DNA from: Bradyrhizobium barranii subsp. apii
GTDB taxonomy: Bacteria; Pseudomonadota; Alphaproteobacteria; Rhizobiales; Xanthobacteraceae
Length of the DNA stretch: 64,000 nucleotides
Assembly: GCF_011516635.5 (NCBI RefSeq)
Contig: NZ_CP096255.1
Span: 5,330,501 to 5,394,500, forward strand
Direction: 5' to 3'
The notes beneath the pieces are model-generated. The model was not told where the DNA came from and did no database searches. It saw nothing but the letters and a program-made list of their open reading frames with translations. Made by a program: the position numbers and the translations under genes. Each line of letters opens with the position of its first letter. Position 1 is the stretch's first letter. Positions 33,842-43,521 of the stretch are shown here, piece after piece.

Positions 33842-36172
33842 TTAAGTCGCGTCCCGAAACAGGCGCTTGCTGAGGATGGCGTGCACGCCCCAATTACCGT
33901 CGACGACCTGGGTGACGCCAAAATCGACGGCGGCCGACATCAACGCGATCGCCTCGTCCTCGCTGAGGCCTTTGACGTTCATCAGGAAGCGCCGCATTTT
34001 CCGGAACGCATCCTTCATGGCAAGGTCGAGCGAGGACTTTGCGTAGACCTCGCTCTGGCCCTGCGCGCCGAACTCGGCGAGATAGTTGGGATGGCTGAAC
34101 CCGGTCAACACCCAGTCGGTCTCGGTCTCGATCAGGGGATAAGAGAGATCGGCAAAGGGCCGGCCTGCAAGATCGGCCTTCTTGTGCAGGATCACCTCGA
34201 ACGTCCCTGTCATCGAACATTCGATCGCGGTGCCGCTGAGCTCGCCGTCGCCCTGCGTGGCATGGGAATCGCCGACCGAGAGCAGCGCGCCGGGCACCGA
34301 AACCGGAAGATAGACGGTAGACCCCTTCCCCAGCCGCCAATTGTCGAGATTGCCGCCGAAATAGGACGGCGGCACGGAGTCGACGAAATCGACCTCGCGC
34401 GGCGCCACCGCGATCACGCCGAAATGCGGCCTCAGGGGAATGCGGATGCCATCGAGTACGGCATGCCGGCGCTTCACCGTGGCCGGCGCGACGGGGACGC
34501 CGGGATAGTCGTAGGTGGCGTGCATGACGCCGAAGGGGTCGGTCTGCGGCTCCCAGCGATAGGAATAAAGCGCCCGGGCGTGCGGCTCCTCTGGATCGTC
34601 GAAGATCTCGTAGATGGTGACGACCTCGCGCGGCATGGGACCGCCGAGAAACTCGTTGTAGTGATAGCCCCACCAGGCCGCGACCGAGGAGCCGAACACG
34701 CGGCCGGCATGGTTCGGATTGCGGCTCGCGCGCGGCACGATGTCGAGGATGCGCACCTCCAGCACGTCGCCGGGCTGAGCATCCTTCACCGCGACCGGCC
34801 CTGTGCAGATGTGCACGCCAAATCCTTCGCCGGCGCCACGGCCGAACACGCTGGCATCCATCGGGCCAGCGCCGCGACGATCGACGTTCTTCTTGTCCCG
34901 TGTCCAGCCGAACACGCTTTCAGCACCGGCATCGCCCGCGATCATCATCTCGGGTGCGTCGGAGGCGTGCTGCGTCAGCGTCTCGACGGTGATGGTGTCC
35001 CCCGAGGCGATCTCGATTTGCGGCGCCAGCGAGCGGCTGAAATAGCCCCAATGGATGCGGCTGGCTTCGACCGGGAGATGGTGATGCCTGCGTTCCGTGG
35101 TCGTCCGCTCCTCAGTGCCGGCACACGCAACGGTGCTGCGTGCCTCGACGCTCGAATGCACGCGCAGTTGCGCCAGCGCCTCCTGCGGCCAGCCGCGCTG
35201 GCCGGCAATGCCGTGCTGCAAGGTCGCCCGCTCCGCCTCCTGCTGGCGAAACTCGCGCGGCGGCAGGCCGAAGCGGTGACGGAAGGCGCGGCTGAAATGA
35301 GCGGAATCGCCAAAGCCGTAGGCATAGGCGATCTCCGAGATCGAACGATGCGCCTCGGTCGGATTGGACAGATCGGCCCAGGCACGCTGGAGGCGGCGCT
35401 CCCGGACGTAATGGGTGAAATTGTCGCCGACCGTCTCGAACAGCTTTTGCAGGTAGCGCTCGGAAATCCCCTCGGCCTGCGCGACGCGCGCCGGTGCCAG
35501 TTCGGGATCGTCGAGCCGGCGCTCGATGGTCTGGCAGATCCGATGCAGCAGCGCTGCCTGCGTCGCGCTCGATCCGGCATCGGACGTCGAAGCCGCCAGT
35601 TGATGCGCGAGCGTCAGGAGCAGATCAACGAGCGACTGCGCGACCGAATTCCACTCGGCATCGCTCAACGTGTCGAGCGTGCGCGCGGTCGCGTCCAGCA
35701 GACGCGAGAACACATCGGCAAAGCCGCTGGGTGGAACGACGCGGGGCTCGCCGAGCCGCGGCCTGCCCGAGAGGCGTCCGTGCAGCGCTTCCGAGGTCAC
35801 CGACAGCACGATGGCCCGCATGTCGCGCTGGAACACGATGCTCCAGTCCCCGCTCCGCGGCAGCAGCACGAGATGGCCGACCGGAACGATGCGGTGGCCG
35901 CCGGCGCTCTTCAGCACCATGCCGTCCTCGACCGGGATCAGCGCGATCGGAAGGTCTTCATTCGGTTGCGAAAGAGGCGCGACGCTTTGCGCGCCAGCGG
36001 CCATGCGCGTCAGCGCAACACCTGCGGCATGGCGATGCGATGCGGTTGCATGTCCGTCAAAGAAGGAATGGCCGGTCGCCGGTTGCAGGCCAACCGCCGC
36101 CAGCACGTCCCGCCAGGCTTCGGGGCGGTCGTCTTGCGCGTAGGACTCGCTCGTGAACGGCCGGAAGCTCAT
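33842..36172 (-). CDS. AraC regulator fused to acetamidase/formamidase
   Basis: The 776-residue protein joins two families. Residues ~1-200 form an AraC-binding-like sensor domain. Residues ~227-309 form the AraC double helix-turn-helix (ARVAQAEGISERYLQKLFETV, then ISEIAYAYGFGDSAHFSRAF and FRHRFGLPPREFR). After a ~50-residue linker, residues ~365-776 form an FmdA-type amidase (RIHWGYFSRSLAPQIEIASG, GDVLEVRILDIVP, PSYFGGNLDNWRLGKG, LSVGDSHATQGDGELSG). The amidase half is closely related to the next gene upstream. The linker has no stop and no ATG, so a fusion is the natural reading. It could sense and hydrolyse the amide inducer. ATG 36172 is preferred to 36271. Confidence 0.88.
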   Translation of the reverse strand: MSFRPFTSESYAQDDRPEAWRDVLAAVGLQPATGHSFFDGHATASHRHAAGVALTRMAAGAQSVAPLSQPNEDLPIALIPVEDGMVLKSAGGHRIVPVGHLVLLPRSGDWSIVFQRDMRAIVLSVTSEALHGRLSGRPRLGEPRVVPPSGFADVFSRLLDATARTLDTLSDAEWNSVAQSLVDLLLTLAHQLAASTSDAGSSATQAALLHRICQTIERRLDDPELAPARVAQAEGISERYLQKLFETVGDNFTHYVRERRLQRAWADLSNPTEAHRSISEIAYAYGFGDSAHFSRAFRHRFGLPPREFRQQEAERATLQHGIAGQRGWPQEALAQLRVHSSVEARSTVACAGTEERTTTERRHHHLPVEASRIHWGYFSRSLAPQIEIASGDTITVETLTQHASDAPEMMIAGDAGAESVFGWTRDKKNVDRRGAGPMDASVFGRGAGEGFGVHICTGPVAVKDAQPGDVLEVRILDIVPRASRNPNHAGRVFGSSVAAWWGYHYNEFLGGPMPREVVTIYEIFDDPEEPHARALYSYRWEPQTDPFGVMHATYDYPGVPVAPATVKRRHAVLDGIRIPLRPHFGVIAVAPREVDFVDSVPPSYFGGNLDNWRLGKGSTVYLPVSVPGALLSVGDSHATQGDGELSGTAIECSMTGTFEVILHKKADLAGRPFADLSYPLIETETDWVLTGFSHPNYLAEFGAQGQSEVYAKSSLDLAMKDAFRKMRRFLMNVKGLSEDEAIALMSAAVDFGVTQVVDGNWGVHAILSKRLFRDAT

Positions 36173-36306
36173 CGGATCAACCCAGATTGCAGTTGATCGA
36201 AGCAACCTCTGTGCCAGACGAACGCGGTCATCCGTCGCAGCAACGGGCCGCAAATGACGTTCGCCGCTCATCCCCTCATCCCGAAAACTCGCTGTGTCTC
36301 AATGCA

Positions 36307-37548
36307 TTAGTCGCAGCGAAAGATGTTCTTGCGGATCGTGCCGTGGACGCCCCAATTGGCGTCGACGACCTGGGTGACGCCGAAATCGGCGCCGACCGAT
36401 AGCAGCGAGATCGCCTCGTCCTCGCCGAGACCGTGCACGGTCATCAGGAACCGCCGGAGTTTTCTGAACGCATCGCGCATCGCACGGTCGAGGCTCGAGT
36501 GATTGGCAATCTCGGTTTGTGCGTCGGCGCCGAGCGCGGCCAGATAGTTCGGATAGGTGAAGCCGTAGAACGACCAGGCGTGATCGGTCTCCAGCATCGG
36601 ATGGTCGAGGCCCTCCAGATTGGTGCCGGCCAGATCAGCCTTCTTGTGCAGGATGAACTCGAAATCGCCGGTGAGCGAGGTCTCGATTGCGGTGCCGCCG
36701 AGCTCGCTGTCGCCTTGCGCGGCGTGGGGATCGCCGACCGAGAAATAGGCGCCGGGGACCGCGACCGGATAGAACATCCGCGCGCCCTTGCCGATGCGCC
36801 AGTCGTCGATGTTGCCGCCGGTGTAGCTCGGCGGGATCGAGCTGACGAAGTCGGCTTCCGACGGCGCGAGGCCCATGGTGCCGAAATGCAATCGCGCGGG
36901 CACCCTCACGCTCGACAGAATGTTTTCGCGCTTCCTGACGGTGGCGTGATCGACGCGCACGCCGGGATAGTCGATGGTGGGATGCACGATGCCGTCGGGG
37001 TCGGTCTGCGGCGTCCAGACGTAGTTGTAGACCGCTTTCGCATAAGGCTCGCCCGAGGTGTCGAGCTCGAAGATGGTGACGACCTCGCGCGGCTTCGGCT
37101 CTTCGATCAAATCGTGATAGTGAAAGCCCCAATTGGCCGCGACGTTGGAGCCGAAGCAGCGGCCGGCATGGCAGGCGCTGCAGCTCGGTCGCGGCCTGAT
37201 ATCGAGGATACGCACTTCCAGGATGTCACCGGGCTCGGCGCCTTCGATCGCGACCGGTCCGGTGAGGAGATGCACGCCGATCCCCTCGCCCGCGCCGCGC
37301 ATGAACGGACCTTCGGTCGGGCCCGAGCCGCGGCGCGCGACCGCCTTGTGCTCGCGCGTCCACTGGAACACGCTCTCGGCGCCGGGATCGCCCTGGATCA
37401 TGCGCTCGTAATCGTCATTGGCATGATGGGTCAGCGTCTCGATGGTGGCGCGATCCCCGGAGCGCAATGTCAGGGCCGGCGTCACCTTCTTGGAGAAATA
37501 GCCCCAGTGGACGTTCTTCGGCGAAACCGGCAGCGTGAAATGCTTCAT
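36307..37548 (-). CDS. Acetamidase/formamidase (FmdA family)
   Basis: The 413-residue enzyme hydrolyses short amides (formamide, acetamide) to ammonia and the acid. Family landmarks are VHWGYFSKKVTPALTLRSGD, IETLTHHANDDYERMI, PGDILEVRILDIRPRP, FGSNVAANWGFHYHDL, PSYTGGNIDDWRIGKG and FSVGDPHAAQGDSELGGTAI. All match the amidase half of the neighbouring fusion, showing a duplication with one copy joined to a regulator. The insert PSCSACHAGRCFG adds three cysteines that the fused copy lacks (PNHAGRVFG). It lies 43 bp after the transporter gene and belongs to the same transcript. Confidence 0.93.
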   Translation of the reverse strand: MKHFTLPVSPKNVHWGYFSKKVTPALTLRSGDRATIETLTHHANDDYERMIQGDPGAESVFQWTREHKAVARRGSGPTEGPFMRGAGEGIGVHLLTGPVAIEGAEPGDILEVRILDIRPRPSCSACHAGRCFGSNVAANWGFHYHDLIEEPKPREVVTIFELDTSGEPYAKAVYNYVWTPQTDPDGIVHPTIDYPGVRVDHATVRKRENILSSVRVPARLHFGTMGLAPSEADFVSSIPPSYTGGNIDDWRIGKGARMFYPVAVPGAYFSVGDPHAAQGDSELGGTAIETSLTGDFEFILHKKADLAGTNLEGLDHPMLETDHAWSFYGFTYPNYLAALGADAQTEIANHSSLDRAMRDAFRKLRRFLMTVHGLGEDEAISLLSVGADFGVTQVVDANWGVHGTIRKNIFRCD

Positions 37549-37591
37549 GAGATGGCCTCTTCGGGAGTCTTGAACCTTACGAAGGCAGCGC

Positions 37592-39214
37592 TCATCGCAC
37601 CACCTCCGGAGTCTTGTCGGCTTCCATCACGCTGAGGAAACGCGCCGTCAGCGGATTGCGGGGATTGGTGAGCACCTCGTGCGCCGGTCCCTCCTCGATG
37701 ATCGCGCCGCCGCTCAGGAAAGCGACGCGGTCGGCGACTTCATCGGCAAAGCGGATCTGGTGCGTCGAGATGATCATGGTGAGGCCGTCGTCGATGGCGA
37801 GCCGCCGGATCACTTCCAGCACCTCGTTGACGAGCTCGGGATCGAGCGCCGAGGTCGGCTCGTCCAAAAGCAGCACGCTCGGATTGGGCGCCAGCGCGCG
37901 GGCGATGGCGACGCGCTGCTGCTGGCCGCCGGAGAGATGTCGCGGCAGCGCGTCGGCGCGATGCGAGAGACCGACACGGTCGAGCAGCTCGGTGGCGCGA
38001 CGGTCGGCGTCGATGCGGGTCATACCGTGGACCCAGCGCAAAGGCCCGGCGATGTTTTCGCGTGCCGACAGATGGGCGAACAAATTGAACTGCTGGAACA
38101 CCATGCCGACACCGACGGTTGCCCGCTCGTTGGCGATCGCCCGCGGTGACAGCAACTTGCCGTCGTCGTCAAAGCCGAGACGGCGGCCGCCGACGCGCAC
38201 GGTGCCTCCGTCCCAACTTTCGAGATGGTTGATGCAGCGGAGCAGCGTGCTCTTGCCGGAGCCGCTGGGTCCAAGCAGCGCGACCACTTCGCCAACGCGA
38301 ACGGTGAGATCGAGGCCGCCGAGCACGTTTTGCGTGCCGTAACTCTTGGTGAGGTCCTTGGTCTCGACCGCGATGTTGTTGCGCGCGATCGTCGCGGAAC
38401 GCCGCGTGCGCTCCTCTCTGGTCAGAGCAAGCGGCGGCGTGTCGGTCAGCTCTGCTTGCACGAGTTCGGAATTGGCAACGGTCGCCTCAGTGAGCTCGAG
38501 CTTGGTGCCGAGGTCGACGCGACGCCAGGGCAGATAGTCGGCGAGCTTGCGCTGACGCCCCTTGGCGCGATCGAGATCGAGCAGCCATTCGACGAACAAC
38601 TGGATGACGCTGATGGCGAAGGTCAGCACGAGGTACAAGAGTCCAGAGGCGAAGAAGATCGAGAAGAAGTCGAAGGTCGAGGACGCCAGCTGCGTCGAGC
38701 GCAAGGTCAGCTCCTGGACCGCGACGACGGACGCCAGCGATGAATTCTTCAGCGCACTGACGGCCTCGTTACCGAAGGCCGGGATCATGGTGCGGATCGC
38801 CTGCGGCGCGATCACCCGCCACATCAGGATCCGCGGCGTCATGCCGAGCGCCTGACCGGCCGTCACCTGCCCGCGATCGACGCCGAGCACGCCGGCGCGC
38901 AGCATCTCCGCGATGAACGGCGCCTCGTTGCAGGCGAGCGCGAGGCCGGCCGCCAGCACCGCCGGCAGCTTGATGCCGATATGCGGCAGCGCGTCGTAGG
39001 CGAACACCATCTGCAGGATCAGCGGCGTGCCGCGGAAGATCACGGTGTAGGCCCTGGCGATCGCCGCCAGGGGCCAGAAGCGCGAGAGCTGCATGCCGGC
39101 GAGGATCAATCCGAGGATCAATCCGCCGCCGAGCCCGAGGGCCGTCACCTCGAGGGTGAGCTCGATGCCCTCGAGCAGATACGGCATGCTCAAATAATGG
39201 AGGAACAGCGACAT
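37592..39214 (-). CDS. Fused ABC permease and ATP-binding protein, amino-acid/amide type
   Basis: The 540-residue protein has an HisM/GlnP-type permease in residues ~1-225 (LLEGIELTLEVTALGLGGGL, FRGTPLILQMVFAYDALP, the EAA loop QALGMTPRILMWRVIAPQAI). A polar linker follows, then a full ATPase from ~290: Walker A LLGPSGSGKSTLLR, Q-loop MVFQQFN, signature HLSGGQQQR and Walker B SVLLLDEPTSALD. Permease-ATPase fusions are known in rhizobia. ATG 39214 overlaps the SBP stop by ATGA. Directly upstream of the amidase, it probably imports the amide or amino-acid-like substrate. Confidence 0.93.
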   Translation of the reverse strand: MSLFLHYLSMPYLLEGIELTLEVTALGLGGGLILGLILAGMQLSRFWPLAAIARAYTVIFRGTPLILQMVFAYDALPHIGIKLPAVLAAGLALACNEAPFIAEMLRAGVLGVDRGQVTAGQALGMTPRILMWRVIAPQAIRTMIPAFGNEAVSALKNSSLASVVAVQELTLRSTQLASSTFDFFSIFFASGLLYLVLTFAISVIQLFVEWLLDLDRAKGRQRKLADYLPWRRVDLGTKLELTEATVANSELVQAELTDTPPLALTREERTRRSATIARNNIAVETKDLTKSYGTQNVLGGLDLTVRVGEVVALLGPSGSGKSTLLRCINHLESWDGGTVRVGGRRLGFDDDGKLLSPRAIANERATVGVGMVFQQFNLFAHLSARENIAGPLRWVHGMTRIDADRRATELLDRVGLSHRADALPRHLSGGQQQRVAIARALAPNPSVLLLDEPTSALDPELVNEVLEVIRRLAIDDGLTMIISTHQIRFADEVADRVAFLSGGAIIEEGPAHEVLTNPRNPLTARFLSVMEADKTPEVVR

Positions 39215-40131
39215 CAGTCAGCCGTCAGAATGTCCGGCTCCTTGAAGTTGTTCACGTCGAGCCCGTGCTTCTTCAGAAGCTCCATATGCGTGCCGGCCTT
39301 CTGCACCTCGATCAGTGTGGCCAGCACGGCGTCGCGGAATTTCGGCTTGTCCTTGGGCACGGCGATGCCGACCGAATACGGGATCGTCACCGCGACCGCC
39401 TTCTCCAGCTTGTCCGGATAGGCCTTCACCGCACTGTCGACGGTATTGACGTCGTTGATGTAGGTGTCGGCGCGGCCGGCCAGGATCGCCTGGATGCAGT
39501 TGGCGTTGTTGTCGTAGAGCTGGATTGTCGGCTCGGCCTTGCCGGCCTTCTTGCATTCCGGGATCAGGGCCTGGATCAGGGGCACCTCGACATAGCCGGT
39601 GTTTTCGGCGGCAGCAGCACCGCACATCGACGTGTTGATGCCGTTGATGCCCTTCGGATTGCCCTTGGCGACCAGCACGCCGTCGAACACTTTCGAGTAG
39701 GTGATGAAGTCGGCGGCCTTCGCGCGCTCCTTGGTGGCGTAGATGTCTGAGATGACGATGTCCGCCTGGCCGGCAGCGAGTGTTGTGAGGAGTGCTGCGA
39801 ACGTCACCGGCTTGTAGGTCAGCTTGAAGCCGAGGCATTCGCCGATGGCTTCGCCAAGATCGATGTCGAAGCCGATATATTTGCTGGGATCCTTCGGGTC
39901 GATCGTTTCATAGCCCGGCGTGTGCGGGTTGATCGCGTTGACGAGGGTCTTGCCCTTCCAGTCCGGATATTTCTCCTGGAGTGCGGCGCAGGCGGCGGGC
40001 GCGGCGGCCTGCGCGCTCAGCGGCACCGCGGCGACGAAGCCGAAAGCGATGGTTGCGCCGAGCGCGACCTTGCGCCATGGCAATGATGCGCGTGCGATCC
40101 CCCGTGCATGGGGCAATACCCGTGTCTCCAT
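39214..40131 (-). CDS. ABC transporter substrate-binding protein (SBP family 3)
   Basis: The 305-residue periplasmic protein has a signal peptide (VALGATIAFGFVAAVPLSAQA). It has family-3 features: PSKYIGFDIDLGEAIGECLG, YKPVTFAALLTTLAAGQADI, VISDIYATKERAKAADFITY, ATYINDVNTVD-like DTYINDVNTV, and VTIPYSVGIAVPKDKPKF. These usually bind polar amino acids or similar small nitrogen compounds. It is the first gene of the amide operon. AGGAG lies six bases before ATG 40131, and the promoter should lie in the 440-bp region upstream. Confidence 0.92.
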   Translation of the reverse strand: METRVLPHARGIARASLPWRKVALGATIAFGFVAAVPLSAQAAAPAACAALQEKYPDWKGKTLVNAINPHTPGYETIDPKDPSKYIGFDIDLGEAIGECLGFKLTYKPVTFAALLTTLAAGQADIVISDIYATKERAKAADFITYSKVFDGVLVAKGNPKGINGINTSMCGAAAAENTGYVEVPLIQALIPECKKAGKAEPTIQLYDNNANCIQAILAGRADTYINDVNTVDSAVKAYPDKLEKAVAVTIPYSVGIAVPKDKPKFRDAVLATLIEVQKAGTHMELLKKHGLDVNNFKEPDILTAD

Positions 40132-40571
40132 CTCCAGCTCCTTCGAATTGTCATGGCACTGGCCATGTTCCAGATCTCGGGAACGAGCCTAGGTGGAGTG
40201 CGGACGGGAAAGCTTGTCCGCGGGCGTACAAAAAATTGGATGAATGGGGCCCGCGAATTGGGCAGCCCGCTGCACAAAAACTGTTCGTGCGTCAGGTGTC
40301 CTGCGGCACGCAATTCCGAATTCGGGAGAACCAAATGATCTCGCGCGACGCAATAATCTGGGCGGTCGGAGAATCAATCAGTCAGGATATTTGACAGAGA
40401 TATGACGTTTGCTGACGGAAATGAGGCGCGGGGCAGACGCATCTGTGGACGACATCCACAGCATCTCACCGCTTTCCACAGCCTGTCCGCAGCATATCCA
40501 CAGGCCGACTATGCCGGATTCGCGAGACCGCACGAGCCACTTGCTGCGCACAAACCCACAGGGCGGCTATG
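40132..40571. promoter_or_regulatory. Upstream region of the amide operon with TCCACA-type repeats
   Basis: No gene is credible in this 440-bp stretch. It contains CTGTGGA (40443-40449) facing TCCACAG (40455-40461), a perfect 7-bp inverted repeat with a 5-nt spacer. Further TCCACA cores end at 40480 and 40502, giving sites at 40452, 40472 and 40494 (20-22 bp apart, about two helical turns). GCCTGT/ACAGGC (40481-40505) gives a second inverted repeat. ATATCCACA at 40494 differs by one base from the DnaA-box consensus. It could be an operator array for the AraC fusion or a DnaA-binding cluster. Confidence 0.4.
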
Positions 40572-40835
40572 TCAGCCGCCGGCCTGGTCGAAGACGGTGC
40601 GGCAAGCCTCGCTCAAGCTTGAGCAGTTACGGCGCAGACAGGCCGTGATGGCGCGGACGTTGGGGATCTCACCGGCGCAGAGCCGATAGACGTCGGGGGT
40701 GCAGGCCCGGCGCTGCTCCGGCGTTCCCTGCTGCGCATTGGCGGCGGAGGCGAACAGCGCCAGGAACAGCCCGACCGTCGAGGCGCGGCGCGCCCGGCTC
40801 TTCGCACCCGCAAACCGTAAGAACCTTGCCCTCAT
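40572..40835 (-). CDS. Small secreted cysteine-rich protein
   Basis: The 87-residue protein has an Arg-rich N-terminus, a signal segment (STVGLFLALFASAANAQQ) and a mature ~50-residue domain with four cysteines in the pattern RRACTPDVYRLCAGEIP, ACLRRNCSSLSEACRTVF (five including the last), typical of Golgi/GLG1-type cysteine-rich repeats found in many Bradyrhizobium small secreted proteins. Function unknown. ATG 40835 follows GGGAGA; TTG 40841 is an unlikely alternative. Confidence 0.78.
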   Translation of the reverse strand: MRARFLRFAGAKSRARRASTVGLFLALFASAANAQQGTPEQRRACTPDVYRLCAGEIPNVRAITACLRRNCSSLSEACRTVFDQAGG

Positions 40836-41097
40836 GACCAAGTCTCCCGTCTGCCTTGCCCGCCCCCGGCCTTCGCTGGCCGGTGTCGTGCCAAGGGGTA
40901 GGAGAAATAAATCGCGGGGGATGTGATCTCTTTCACACTGAGGCCGGACGGGAGGAACGTACGGTTCCGCGGGGATTTTAAGGAATCGCTAACCAATCGG
41001 AGCCCGATCGCCGGATCGCTAAAATGCGAACGATCGGCTCAATCGGGTAACAAACCGGCTTTGCGACATTGCGCCATCCGCGTTCTGCGAGGGTGCG

Positions 41098-41292
41098 ATG
41101 AGCGAAGCCGAATTCAACTTGCTGCTGGATGCCGTCCGGGACGCCATGGTCTATCAAGATTTCGCGCCCGAGCCGGAGGAGGAATTCGTGCCCCGCTCGT
41201 GGTCGTACGTCGCAACGCCCAAAGCCGCCAATGACAATGAGGGCGCCTGGCCCCTTCTGCCGTTTCCGGACGGCTGGTACGCGGCCTGTTGA
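41098..41292 (+). CDS. Small acidic protein, 64 residues, unknown function
   Basis: The ORF encodes MSEAEFNLLLDAVRDAMVYQ, then a very acidic stretch (APEPEEEFVPRSW) and an aromatic tail (PLLPFPDGWYAAC). GAGGGTGCG stands directly before ATG 41098 as ribosome-binding site, and a textbook terminator follows 25 bp after the stop, which together make it a real transcription unit. No family is recognised. The 256-bp gap upstream has no other gene and must hold its promoter. Confidence 0.7.
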   Translation: MSEAEFNLLLDAVRDAMVYQDFAPEPEEEFVPRSWSYVATPKAANDNEGAWPLLPFPDGWYAAC

Positions 41293-41316
41293 GACCACTT
41301 TCAACGTCAACCGATG

Positions 41317-41338
41317 CGCCCGCTCACGCGGGCGTTTT
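41317..41338 (+). terminator. Rho-independent terminator after the 64-residue gene
   Basis: CGCCCGC (41317-41323) pairs perfectly with GCGGGCG (41328-41334) around a TCAC loop, followed by TTTT (41335-41338). Confidence 0.8.
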
Positions 41339-41373
41339 GCTATCGGCCATGCGCCGGAACGGCGCGGGACCGA

Positions 41374-41520
41374 TCAGGTCTTGACCCGCTCCTCGCCGTC
41401 CTGCGGCGCCCGGTCGGGTGCGGCCGGCGGAAAGATGCTGTCATAGATCGCACGGGCCTCGCGAATGAGGCGAGCCCGCTCCAGCTCGGATTTCGGGACA
41501 AATCGGACGACGTCGCTCAC
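41374..41520 (-). CDS. Small protein, 48 residues (VRFVPKSELERARLIREAR type)
   Basis: The ORF runs from GTG 41520 to TGA 41374 and encodes VSDVVRFVPKSELERARLIR, then EARAIYDSIFPPAAPDRAPQ and a short charged end. It is too short for most gene finders. GGAGAGC lies six bases before the GTG. I recognise the N-terminal helix as a small conserved protein of Bradyrhizobium, with unknown function (recalled, not searched). It converges with the 64-residue gene on the other strand. Confidence 0.65.
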   Translation of the reverse strand: MSDVVRFVPKSELERARLIREARAIYDSIFPPAAPDRAPQDGEERVKT

Positions 41521-41709
41521 GTGCTCTCCAGCTCCAGGGGTTCGTGACGCATCACTTCGCAGATGCGAAGTCTATGCCATCGGGCCTGAATCGCTGGTGT
41601 CCGCCAAGCCCCGGGCAAACCCGGTGTGCACGGCCTGGCAGGCCTCAATCGCGTGCTCCGCGGAACGCGCGGTGAGCAAAATTTATGATGAAATATCAGG
41701 AGGTTGTTA

Positions 41710-41783
41710 TGGAGGCCACGACCAGAATTGAACTGGTGTACACGGTTTTGCAGACCGTTGCGTAACCACTCCGCCACGTGGCC
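41710..41783 (-). tRNA. tRNA-Cys (GCA)
   Basis: The 74-nt minus-strand sequence folds into a cloverleaf. The acceptor stem is GGCCACG with CGTGGCC, then T and an encoded CCA. The D arm has GTGGCGGAGTGGTTACGC, the anticodon arm is AACGGTCTGCAAAACCGT with anticodon GCA, and the T arm has GTTCAATTC. Confidence 0.96.
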
Positions 41784-41839
41784 CCGTAAGGGCGGAGCAA
41801 TATAGGGGATCAATGGCTTAGGCAACCCCGACCGGGCGT

Positions 41840-42601
<762 letters not shown>

Positions 42602-42608
42602 GCGCGCC

Positions 42609-43454
42609 TCACAGCCAATACGCCACGCGGTGGCGGTATTTCGCGTAGTAGCCGAAGGCGATGACGGCTACGACGATCGCATAGATCGCCCCGAGCAGCC
42701 ATTGCTGCGGATCGGTCGGCTGCGACAGCAGCGGCCTGCGCACGAGGTCGAGCAGCGTCGCGAACGGATTGGCCCGGATCAGCCAGTGGAACGCGGTGCC
42801 GCGCAGGGCGTCCTCGGTCCAGATGATCGGCGTCAGGAAGAAGATGAATTGCAGGCCGCTGACGATCGCCGTGCCGATATCGCGAAAGCGCGCGCAGAGC
42901 ATGCCGAGCGCGACCGAACCGCCGAGCAGAACGATGAGCAGGATCGCAAAGCCGGGCACCGCGAGCAGCATGCTCCCATGCAGCGGCCAGGGCATCACGA
43001 TGTACAGCAGCACGACGATCACCAGATGATGCGCGAAGATGAGGACGTTGCGCGCGATCATCTGGAGCACATGCACGATCAGCGGCGCGGGTACGGCCTT
43101 GATCAGGTGGCCCGACGCCACGAAGATGCTGGAGCCTTCCTGGAGCGTCGTCGCGATCAGGGTCCAGACGATCAGGCCGACGGCGAAGGGCGGCAGGAAA
43201 CCGGCGATGTCCTGCTTGAACAGCGCTGCGTAGACCGTGCCGACACTTGCGATTGTTGCTGCCAGCGTCAGCGTGATCCAGAGCGGGCCGATCACGGTGC
43301 GCCGGTAACGCAGCGAAATGTCCATCAGCGCGAGCGTGCCCCAGCGATCGGGCCGCGCCGCCTGTGCAAGGATTTCCTTCGCCGCGGCCTGAATGCGACT
43401 GCCCCTTCCGCGTCCGGCTATCCGATGCTGCGAAGATAACAGTTCGCGGCCCAT
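42609..43454 (-). CDS. ABC-2 type permease, polysaccharide export (Wzm-like)
   Basis: The 281-residue protein has six hydrophobic segments in the Wzm order (VIGPLWITLTLAATIASVGT, GFLPPFAVGLIVWTLIATTL, VLIFAHHLVIVVLLYIVMPW, LLAVPGFAILLIVLLGGSVA, FIFFLTPIIWTEDAL, LLGAIYAIVVAVIAFGYYA). It also carries the family phrase LRYRRTVIGPLW near the N-terminus. It exports an O-antigen-like or capsular glycan with the adjacent ATPase. ATG 43454 is preferred over 43493, which adds a basic low-complexity stretch. Confidence 0.9.
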   Translation of the reverse strand: MGRELLSSQHRIAGRGRGSRIQAAAKEILAQAARPDRWGTLALMDISLRYRRTVIGPLWITLTLAATIASVGTVYAALFKQDIAGFLPPFAVGLIVWTLIATTLQEGSSIFVASGHLIKAVPAPLIVHVLQMIARNVLIFAHHLVIVVLLYIVMPWPLHGSMLLAVPGFAILLIVLLGGSVALGMLCARFRDIGTAIVSGLQFIFFLTPIIWTEDALRGTAFHWLIRANPFATLLDLVRRPLLSQPTDPQQWLLGAIYAIVVAVIAFGYYAKYRHRVAYWL

Positions 43455-43521
43455 CGGCCGATCGTCTCTACCCGCCCGTCTCGCGCGGGGCAATCAACCG
43501 TACGGAGGATTTAAGCGCGAG

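Noticed and set aside
33833..36196. 787-codon ORF on the plus strand opposite the AraC-amidase gene
   Set aside because: It is an antisense shadow in high-GC DNA: low-complexity Arg/Gly/Asp-rich protein without motifs, opposite a gene with clear domains.
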